Shown one piece after another: positions 8,134 through 14,627 of a stretch of 15,492 nucleotides of DNA. The position numbers and the translations under genes are program-made. Under the pieces are notes generated by a model. It made no database searches, was not told the DNA's origin, and saw nothing but the letters and a program-made list of their open reading frames with translations. This stretch comes from Chrysochromulina tobinii (lineage: Eukaryota > Haptophyta > Prymnesiales > Chrysochromulinaceae). The stretch is from assembly GCA_001275005.1 (NCBI GenBank), contig JWZX01001160.1:1-15492 (forward strand). The letters are read 5' to 3'. Numbering within the stretch: the first letter of the stretch is position 1; the number at the start of each line of letters is the position of its first letter.

Positions 8134-8917
8134 CCGCGAAAATAGTATCTATTACTCACACCCGCTTCAGTTCTCAGCGTGTTTTGTTTTCCTCCTCTCT
8201 TCCAGTACATGTAAATGTTAGTATGAGGAACCCCTGTGGTATACATGTACATGTACCGCTTACCGGCGCCAAGCCATTGCGCCAAGCGGGAGACGCAGAC
8301 GGTACCGCGCTCTGACCTCTGTAAAATCCAATGGTTATGGTAAAAACCCTCAGCGCGCTGTAACCTGTAAGATCAATCGAAAGTGTCTACGAGTAGTCGA
8401 GTACATGTACTCGTAGCGTAGAGTGCGTGCAGTCTGCAGTGCTGCGCGAGTGTGCGACTCCGCGCTGAGACCTGAGTGGTGGAGACCTTACATGTACACC
8501 TGAGACCTGTGTCCCTAGTTACCCTAGTGCCAAAGTCGAAAGGGCAACGAGTGCCCTACCCTGATCCAACCACCAACGTTTCCGTTGACCGTTCGAGAGC
8601 GTGACGACGGGACGTCGGGACGACCTCGCGAGTGCTCGAACGGAGACACGAGAGATGTGACGCTGACGGTGACGCGTGACGGGTCTAAAGCCTGAGAAAA
8701 AGAACCTCGTCCCACATGGTGGATGGCAGCGGTTTACTGGCGCTATACAAGACAGACACGCGGGGCTAATATTAATGATCAATGACACGATCGTACTTCG
8801 AGACCCGAGGTGTCTGAGCCTGCTCAGCTATGCAAGTGCTGGCTGCTCATGCCGAGCGTCCCCGAGTGGCTGGCACAATTCTTATGCGAATAGACCCCTC
8901 TCACTTGACGAGCTCGA
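8134..8917. other. Intergenic region with palindromic repeats, no gene
   Basis: About 780 bases between two minus-strand genes: upstream of the 7057-8133 gene and downstream of the 8918-9560 gene. The notable content is the TACATGTA cluster at 8206-8496, plus three GAGACCT copies at 8467, 8482 and 8502. From 8510 to 8917 I see no gene; open frames there start at non-ATG codons and look random. Confidence 0.55.
8206..8496. repeat. Cluster of five TACATGTA palindromes
   Basis: Exact TACATGTA occurs at 8206-8213, 8242-8249, 8248-8255 (overlapping), 8402-8409 and 8489-8496. A further copy lies at 14488-14495, upstream of another putative gene. The copy at 8402 sits inside the 16-base perfect palindrome CGAGTACATGTACTCG (8398-8413), itself flanked by CTACGAG and CTCGTAG. 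The cluster is in the 5' flank of the minus-strand gene 7057-8133, so these may be protein-binding sites. That role is inference. Confidence 0.6.
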
Positions 8918-9560
8918 TCATACAGAATGCTCTTCATCCTCCTCCTCGTCGTCATCGTCGAAGAAAAGCACCTCACTAAGCGAGGGTGGTGCGCCGACCA
9001 GCGATCTCAGGCTGGGCTCTTTGCGCAACGCTTGGCGGAGGAGGGACTGATCTGCCTTGAGGAGCGAGAGGGTGGCCTCCTGCTTGGCTGCCAGATCGAC
9101 AATGGTACCCGACGATGGTGTTGCGAACTCGCGTTTCACTGCGCACCGAGGTGGCAGGAAGAGCTCGGCCGGTGTCTCGCCAACCATTGCGGTGATTGAC
9201 GCGGGCGACGCAAGAGTGGGTGAGCTCTGGACAATGGCGCGCGCCATCTTCTCGGAGATGATCGCCGCACTCTCCTCCTGTTTCCTGCGCACGCGCTCCT
9301 CCATGAGCGCCATTGAGGTCTCTAGCAATCTGGCAACCGGCTCCATGATCAGATCAGTCCAGCCAAGAGCTCCAACTGTTCTCGGCGGGAGGATAGGCGA
9401 GTGCTCGAAAACCAGACGAAACTTGACGTCCGTGTACCTTTTGTCGTGATTTTGCAAGGTTGCAATCGTGATCCTGACCGACTGACTGCTCCTGGTCTTA
9501 GGGGACCGCTCGAGGTCGAAAGCGTCGCCTTGACCCGTTTTTTCGAATCATGTCGGCCAT
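8918..9560 (-). CDS. Unrecognised protein with acidic tail, two exons
   Basis: The main frame (8918-9473) is open upstream but has no ATG before MEPVAR, and its first near-cognate codon is a TTG. A two-exon model solves this. Exon 1 is 9560-9535 (ATG GCC GAC ATG ATT, good Kozak with G at -3 and +4). The intron is 9534-9474, 61 bases, GTCAAG to GGTCAG. Exon 2 starts at 9473 and the join is in frame, encoding MADMIRKNG then ITIATLQNHDKRYTDVKFR. The product is 193 residues: a compact N-terminal segment (KFRLVFEHSPILPPRTVG), helical charged sequence (ALMEERVRRKQEESAAIISE), a Ser/Pro linker, and a strongly acidic end (FFDDDDEEEDEEHSV). No family recognised. Its start codon overlaps that of the divergent plus-strand gene at 9550. 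Confidence 0.55.
9474..9534 (-). other. Predicted 61-base intron
   Basis: GT at 9534-9533 and CAG at 9476-9474 on the minus strand. Removing it joins exon 1 codon AAC plus GG to G of the next exon (phase 2) and restores an ATG-initiated frame. Unlike the introns of the J/CS gene it carries no CTGATTGC repeats and no boundary duplication. Confidence 0.5.
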
Positions 9561-10167
9561 TCCTGCCTCTCCGTCCTTGTACATTCCGTTCGGCGCGCGT
9601 CAACCCATCGATTCGAAAGCGTATGACTCCTACGACGAATTCGATGTGCCCTCCGAGAGTGAGCCACCTTTCGCTGGCAACGCGTCCGATAGTGCTTCCG
9701 AGAGTCCACCCACTCAGCAGCAAGGCGTCTTTGTCTCCGAAGCGGAGCTGCTTGCCCTCAAGCAGTGGGCCGCGCGCACCGAGGAGGAGCTGAAGCAGCA
9801 GGTAACTGCGCGTGACGAGGAGATGCGGGTGCTGCGAGATCGTCTCGCCGCAAGCGAGGCAGCACTCAGAGCGGCACAACGCAAGGACGGAGCCGGGCGG
9901 CGGGATTTGGAAGTCGCAGAGGAGGACGAAGACGTGCCTAGCGGAGCGTCCTCGCGCCACACGACGAGCGCAAGGCGATCATCTCGAGAGACTAATGCTC
10001 TCGCGCTCGAGCTCTCATCTCGCCGCCGAGCGGAGGGCTCCGCACGCCGTCGAGCTGAGTCTTCAAAGCTGCAATCAGAGTGGCGCGCTGCGCGCACCGC
10101 GTTGGCGAGCGCCAAGGCGCCAGACGAGAGCGCCAAAGCGGTCGCTGCTGACGCCGAGGGCTCATAG
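9550..10167 (+). CDS. Small coiled-coil protein, unrecognised
   Basis: Encodes 205 residues, ATG to TAG. Residues 1-60 are Ser/Pro/acidic and probably disordered (DSYDEFDVPSESEPPF). About 60-115 form a predicted coiled coil (EAELLALKQWAARTEEELKQ, EEMRVLRDRLAASEAALRAA). The remainder is an Arg/Ser/Ala-rich basic tail with RRRAEGSARRRAES repeats. No catalytic motif. The ATG lies within the first exon of the divergent minus-strand gene, so the two share one promoter region or one of the starts is wrong. A cytoskeletal or scaffold role would be a guess. Confidence 0.62.
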   Translation: MSAIPASPSLYIPFGARQPIDSKAYDSYDEFDVPSESEPPFAGNASDSASESPPTQQQGVFVSEAELLALKQWAARTEEELKQQVTARDEEMRVLRDRLAASEAALRAAQRKDGAGRRDLEVAEEDEDVPSGASSRHTTSARRSSRETNALALELSSRRRAEGSARRRAESSKLQSEWRAARTALASAKAPDESAKAVAADAEGS

Positions 10168-10394
10168 TACTGTGTGTATAAACAAAAACACATAACCATT
10201 CGCTAGATCTTCTCAAGAGTCGACAGACGACACGCTGTGCCACAACACCAGAGCGCGCGACCGAGAGAGGCGCAGCACACCGCCAATCTCGCACAATGGT
10301 CGAACTGCCGTTGTGAAACTGCATCATCGCATCACTCACATTCATCAGTTGGCAACTACCAATCCAATCGGTAGCGACCTGAAAGTCAGCGCCC

Positions 10395-10607
10395 TCAGTC
10401 CATTTTCTGGCTGCAAAAGGTCCTTTGCGGAGCCACCATTGCTTGCACTGTGCAGAAGAAGATGGTGCCCACAAAGGCCGCAAGCGCAACCAACTCTGTC
10501 ATTCCGAGTCCGCTGCCAAAACCAAGATCGAAGCCGCTCGACGAGGCGAAGTCACTCGCCTTGAAAATGGGAGGGCCGCGCTCTTCCATTCGCAGGTTCA
10601 CGGCCAT
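10395..10607 (-). CDS. Possible small single-pass membrane protein
   Basis: Encodes 70 residues from ATG 10607-10605 (context TCCCATGG) to TGA 10397-10395. A polar N-terminus with a Gly/Ser/Phe patch (SSSGFDLGFGSGLG) leads into one hydrophobic segment, about residues 37-59 (TELVALAAFVGTIFFCTVQA), and a short polar tail with a Cys (FCSQKMD). The composition differs clearly from the Arg/Pro/Ala noise typical of chance frames here, which is my reason for calling it. The frame is open upstream of this Met to 10739, but that extension looks less protein-like. The opposite-strand frame at 10425-11012 is the main competitor. No family recognised. Confidence 0.42.
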   Translation of the reverse strand: MAVNLRMEERGPPIFKASDFASSSGFDLGFGSGLGMTELVALAAFVGTIFFCTVQAMVAPQRTFCSQKMD

Positions 10608-10974
10608 GGGACAGGACTTTTGAGAAATGGTCAGCGCCTCAGTGAATCGACAAGCGTGTACGCACCGAACGGCCACTACCACACGAAACACTGCCATAGA
10701 GCTGCTTTTGCGAAAGGTCAGCTCGCGAGTTCGAATCACAGTTATAACCCAAAAGTGAGTGAATTGGTCGGGGGAACGACAAGTTTGGGGCGTTCTTCAG
10801 TCGAGTTGACACAACACTGGGACCTGTCACCAATGACTCGGGACGAGTTTTCATATCAAAAGAACAAAACCACCACCTTCATTCACAGTAAATATTCACA
10901 GCCACGTCGTCTTGATTTCCTGCGTCCTGACTCAGAGATTTTCCCAGAATCAAGGCTCTATTGTCTACAGAGCT
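10608..10974. other. Intergenic stretch, no gene called
   Basis: Lower in GC than the rest and located between two minus-strand genes. A plus-strand frame (10425-11012) crosses it, but its residues are His/Ser/Thr-rich without recognisable motifs. I see no repeat or RNA gene. Confidence 0.45.
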
Positions 10975-13900
10975 CTATGCCGACAACGATTTCCACGCCT
11001 GGCCGCGCTTGAACTTGGCCAACTCGAGCACCACGCGCTTAGTCTTGACGCGCACCTTCGCGACAGACTCCTTGGGCTCGATGCGATAGAGGGTCTCAGT
11101 TTGAGTCAGCACATGAGTCACGGAACCAATCTGGACCTCGAGCCGGAAGCCCAGGTCGGTGAAGCTCGCACGCATGACGCCCTCCTCGTTGAGGGTCTCG
11201 CCCGGCCGGCCGTCAAGTACCGCCTCGAGCGGCACTGTCACCTTGACCTTTGCTTCGTCCGCGTCCTCAAACCAGTAGCCACAGCGGGCGAGGCTCGCAG
11301 TCGTCGGCGCCACGGGCATGGGGGCGGGCGGCGCAGCGAGAGCAGCGGCTGCATGCACGCCCACAGCGAGCCCGAGGCGTGGCGCCTCGATCTTCTTGGG
11401 AGACAAGGGATTCGCGCGCGCCGCAGCCGCAGCCGCCTCGCGCGCGAGCTCGATCCCCATCGTCTTCGTAAGTACCTGCATGCAAGCAGAAGGAGATACC
11501 CAAGGGATGGGATGCACTCAGGGATGCACTCAGGGATGCACTCAGGGATGCACTCAGGGACGCACTCAGGGATGCAATCAGAGATGCAACCAGAGATGCA
11601 CTCAGTGGCAATCTCCATCTGCATCGTACGTACCACGGTGCCGCCCGTCGCGAGGGCCATCGAAACGTCCTCCGGCCGGTCTGCCCCGAGCTGCTTCGCA
11701 AGCTTCAGGGCTTCCTCTCGGTTCCGAAGCGCTTGCTCCTTACGAATAGTAGACCGGAGGCGGTCCTCCTCCTCTTGCCTTTCCTTGGCTGCGAGCTCGG
11801 CACGCTCTTGCTGTTCAACGGCCATCCTCTTCGCGTACAGTCGTCGCGCCTCCACCTCCGCCTCCTGATCGCGTACCTGCTCGCACCACTCATCGCGCTC
11901 GGCCTGCTCACACGCTTCCCACCACTCGGCAGCCTCCTCGACCTCCCCCCCCTGTTCGCTGCGAACTACGAGGCTTGTCGCCTGGGCCACGTCGCACACG
12001 GAGAGTGAGACGCCATTGGTGGCAATCAGAGGTCATCAGTGGAGCATTAGTGGCAATCAGAGGTCATCAGGGGAGCGAGAAGCCATCGGTGGCAATCAGT
12101 GATTCGATCCGTGCCCCTTAGGGACCCGCACGGGTACTTTGGGCCCATCAGCGGCACTCAGCGGCACTCCGCGCGGCAAGCACACCTTATGCATGCCGGT
12201 AGAGCCCAGCTCGTCCTGCCACGCGTCCGCAAACGGACTCTCGTGCAGCTCCTCCTTCGAGCCGCCATTCTGGCCAGCCAGCTTCTCCATCTGCTCCACG
12301 AGCTCGAGCGCCTTCGGTCGAAGCTTCGATCGAGGCTTGAAGACAGCACCCGCGCGCAAGAACATCTCGGCCTCAACGAGATCGTACATGTGGAATGGGT
12401 CAGCGTCCTCGAGTAGCACCTTGCCCTTGTCCGACTGCAGCTGACGGCGCACCTCGCTCTCCTCGTTCTTGTTGGCGCCTTCTCGCCAGTCGGAGAGAAC
12501 GAACTGGACGCATTTGAAGCCGCGGGTCTCATCTCGAGTGATAAGCCAGGTGGAGCTACGCATGTCGATGTGCGTGCGGCTCTCGTGATGGTCCTCCCAC
12601 CTGAGGACGCAATCAGGTGCAATCAGGTGCAATCAGGTGCAATCAGGTGCAATCAGTCGCAATCAGTCGCAATCAGGCACAATCAGGCTCTCGTGATGGT
12701 CCTCCCACCGGACGACGCGCTGATTGAGCCGGCGCTCCCACACCATCCAGCCCGCCACCTTGAGCGACAGCTTCGTGCCGTCGAGTGTCGCACAAATATG
12801 CCGACGCTCGGCTGCCTCGGGGATGGGCACGTTGACGGTGATCTCGTACCTGCGAGATTGCAATCAGCCGCCATCAGTCGCCATCAGCCAGGAGCAGCGG
12901 CAATCAGTCGCAATCAGCCACCTCTGGGATGGGCACGTGGACGGGATCCTCTTCGCGCACCACTCTGACTCTGTGTCCTTGCGCCCTGCCACGCGGTAGT
13001 GCGTCACCGGCTTGAACCCGTCCACCTGCTGCTCTTCGACGGTGTGAGGCGGAAGGTGCAGCGGCAGCTCACGGCACCCCTCCGAGTCGCCCTCGAAGAG
13101 GCAGCGCCACCTCTGGCCGGGTTGCGCCTTGAGCATCACGAACGTCATGCAGTGCATCGCGTCAAAGTTGAACGCCTCGCCCGCGCGCGATGTGTTGATC
13201 GGGTACGCGAAGACGCGGTTCAGCAGCTCAGACGCGCCGTGTGGCGTCACACGGATGCGCTGCTTGCCCTCGTCGGTGACCGAGAACTCAATGTCCGCGT
13301 CGTTCGTCTCCGACGCGAGCCACATGGCCAGATGCACCGTGTATCGGGTCTGGCCCCATGCCCAGTAGTAGACCATGCTCGGGTCGTTTGCCTTGGATCG
13401 AGCCTTGTATACGTCGCGCTGGTGCCGGAACTCAAGGTCGTGCATGAGCCACTGGTTGGAGTTACCCTTGAGCAGCTTGTGCTCTCGCTCCTTCTCGAGC
13501 CCCTCCTTCTTGAGCTTCTCAGAGAAGGCCGTCGATGTCTTGAGAGGGTAGTGAGGCGTCATGCCACCGCGGCAGTGCATCTTGCGCACGCACAGCTGGC
13601 AGTAGGTCATGCCGCAGCCGGAGCAGACGCCATCGGCCGGGCACGGGCACGAATCGCACAGGATGCACACGGCGAACGGGTGGATCTCCTTGACGCCCCA
13701 CGAGCGCTTCTGCTGGTCGACGAGCCACGCCGCCTCTTTGGCCGAGAGCGGACGGCCGTCACGCTTGAACTCGCCCGTGTCGTGGAACGCGTCGTAGTTC
13801 TGACGCTTCGCCGGGTCGACGAGCACATCATACGCCGACTTGAGCCGAAGGAAGAGGTCGCTCTGCACGCCACCATTGCGATCAGGGTGATGCACGAGCG

Positions 13901-13991
13901 CCTTTTTCTTGTATGCCGCCTTGATTTCGACCTCTGTGGCCGCCTGCGTAACGCCGAGCTCCTCATAGAGATTGAAGTCGAACTCCTCCAT
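10975..13991 (-). CDS. J-domain / Cys-rich / multi-CS-domain co-chaperone-like protein, five exons
   Basis: Exons on the minus strand: 13991-12961, 12849-12709, 12600-12186, 11981-11634 and 11475-10975, all joins in frame, 811 residues. Residues 5-70 are a J domain with HPD at 35-37 (YKKKALVHHPDRNGG), which stimulates Hsp70 ATPase. Residues 109-140 are Cys-rich and likely zinc-binding (CILCDSCPCPADGVCSGCG, then YCQLC and HC). Residues about 208-335 and 343-440 hold beta-rich segments; the second is CS/NudC-like (YEITVNVPIPEAAE, then LKVAGW and STWLITRD). About 440-645 is mostly helical and charged, and 708-811 is a clearer CS domain close to CacyBP/SGT1 (GYWFEDADEAKVKVTVPL, SFTDLGFRLEV, KRVVLELAK). 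CS domains often contact Hsp90, so an Hsp70-Hsp90 adaptor is a reasonable inference; I know no named family with this exact layout. The introns are unusual and are described separately. Confidence 0.82.
11476..11633 (-). other. Intron 4 of the J/CS gene (158 bases, phase 0)
   Basis: Donor CACCGTG|GTACGTAC at 11634/11633, acceptor TGCATGCAG|GTACTTAC at 11476/11475. The first 21 bases of the intron (11633-11613) match the first 21 of the next exon (11475-11455) at 16 positions. The interior is a 12-base tandem array. Confidence 0.82.
11511..11606 (+). repeat. Tandem array GATGCACTCAGG x8 within intron 4
   Basis: Eight contiguous 12-base units on the plus strand, four exact and four with one to three changes. 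On the coding strand each reads CTGAGTGC or CTGATTGC, the same core as in the other three introns although the period is 12, not 10. Confidence 0.93.
11982..12185 (-). other. Intron 3 of the J/CS gene (204 bases, phase 0)
   Basis: Donor CATAAG|GTGTGC at 12186/12185; best acceptor GGCCCAG|GCGACA at 11982/11981, in frame. It contains CTGATTGCCAC units, including a duplicated block TGATGACCTCTGATTGCCAC. The hexamer GTGTGC at the intron start recurs at 11999-11994. An alternative end just before that hexamer would also be in frame and add six residues (VCDVAQ), but the preceding bases are CC, not AG. Confidence 0.65.
12601..12708 (-). other. Intron 2 of the J/CS gene (108 bases, phase 2)
   Basis: Donor GTCCG|GTGGGAGG at 12709/12708, acceptor GTCCTCAG|GTGGGAGG at 12601/12600. 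The first 23 bases of the intron (12708-12686) are identical to the first 23 of the next exon (12600-12578). Including the 10 bases before each copy, 31 of 33 match. Confidence 0.85.
12608..12687 (-). repeat. Tandem array CCTGATTGCA x8 within intron 2
   Basis: Eight contiguous 10-base units on the coding strand, CCTGATTGCA or close variants (ACTGATTGCG, CCTGATTGTG). CTGAT resembles the eukaryotic branch-point consensus (YTNAY), so each unit may offer a branch site. Confidence 0.92.
12850..12960 (-). other. Intron 1 of the J/CS gene (111 bases, phase 2)
   Basis: Donor GAGTG|GTGCGC at 12961/12960, acceptor CTCGCAG|GTACGAG at 12850/12849; the join makes a Trp codon. Its 12914-12944 stretch matches 12808-12838 of the next exon at 26 of 31 bases, both reading CGTGCCCATCCC in the middle. 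The rest consists of five CTGATTGC or CTGATGGC units (coding strand) and one degenerate unit. Confidence 0.8.
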
Positions 13992-14411
13992 ACGCCGGCC
14001 GTGCGTGCAGTGTGACCGATGGCTAGTGCAGGTGCCTCGGCGGTGCGCTCCTCAGGGGGCCGCGTTCGCCACTCGGTCGGTCCAGACGGCCACAGGTGCC
14101 TGCCTGTCCGACGAGTCCGCAAGTTTCTAAAATGAGACAGTTCGGAAGGGAGACGATTTGAACTTCTCTTCAAGTTGTGAGACGATGGAACTCACACTTT
14201 AGGCTGTGAGACGATAGATCGACACTTGTGTTTGTGAGACGATGTAGTTCGATGAACTTCAGTTTGTGAGACGATTTTGGGCCATTGGGCGCCGTACATT
14301 GTACAGTCCATGTAAGCAAGTCGAGCAAGCAAGCAAAGCTTAGGTACTTGTGTTGTTTCGACTATTTAGCTTGCTTGCTATGGAGAGGTCCTTGTGAATG
14401 CTAATTTGTGA
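13992..14411. other. 5' flank of the J/CS gene, no gene seen
   Basis: Holds the upstream region of the minus-strand J/CS gene and, on its right, sequence before a plus-strand open frame. Contents are the TGTGAGACGAT repeats and the GCTTGCTTGC inverted repeats listed separately. No protein-like frame. Confidence 0.55.
14151..14275 (+). promoter_or_regulatory. Five spaced TGTGAGACGAT repeats upstream of the J/CS gene
   Basis: AGACGAT occurs at 14151, 14180, 14209, 14237 and 14269, so spacing is 29, 29, 28 and 32 bases. The last four are preceded by TGTG (TGTGAGACGAT). They begin 160 bases upstream of the J/CS start codon. Regular spacing with divergent spacers suggests binding sites rather than a simple satellite, but this is inference. 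Confidence 0.55.
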
Positions 14412-14450
14412 ATGCTTGCTATTGTGAATAGCTTGCTTGCTTGCTATGCC
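14324..14450. repeat. AGCAAGCAAGC / GCTTGCTTGC inverted and direct repeats
   Basis: AGCAAGCAAGC (14324-14334) is complementary to GCTTGCTTGCT at about 14369-14379 and again to a longer GCTTGCTTGCTTGCT at about 14431-14445. The two plus-strand copies are each followed by ATG and a GGAGA. AATGCTTGCT and AATGCTAATT patches lie between. Possibly hairpin-forming. Confidence 0.5.
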
Positions 14451-14477
14451 TATGGAGATAAAAGCAAAAAAGCTATG

Positions 14478-14627
14478 GTCAATGGTGTACATGTACTCCT
14501 TGATGGTAAAAATGAAGATGAGGAGGCCCGCAAGGCTCGCTCCAAGCGACTCGTAGTCGTCTCGAGCGGGCACGGCTTTTGGCTCCAGCCGGACCTGCAT
14601 TTTGCCGCCCTCCGGGCCGTGGCCTAG
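14478..14627 (+). other. Open frame ending in TAG, in register with the next CDS
   Basis: From ATG 14478 the frame encodes VNGVHVLLDGKNEDEEARKA and then KRLVVVSSGHGFWLQPDLHF before a TAG at 14625-14627. The same frame then stays open to the right edge. It may be the 5' part of the 14628-15492 gene, separated by a nonsense mutation, an intron I could not place, or readthrough; or it may be a chance frame. Confidence 0.3.

Noticed and set aside
8519-8788. 89-residue minus-strand frame in the intergenic region
   Set aside because: Starts at a GTG, not an ATG, has no recognisable motif, and sits between well-supported genes; probably chance.
10425-11012. 195-residue plus-strand open frame
   Set aside because: Lower-GC region gives fewer biased residues, but there are no domains or motifs, and it overlaps the 3' exon of the J/CS gene and the small membrane-protein frame antisense.
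11511-11606. Possible CRISPR-like array
   Set aside because: Units of 12 bases are contiguous without spacers and lie inside a eukaryotic intron, so this is a minisatellite, not CRISPR.
12999-14015. 338-residue plus-strand open frame
   Set aside because: Antisense shadow of exon 1 of the J/CS gene, which has an intact HPD J domain and Cys-rich segment on the minus strand. The plus-strand product is Arg/Leu/Val/His-rich with no motif.
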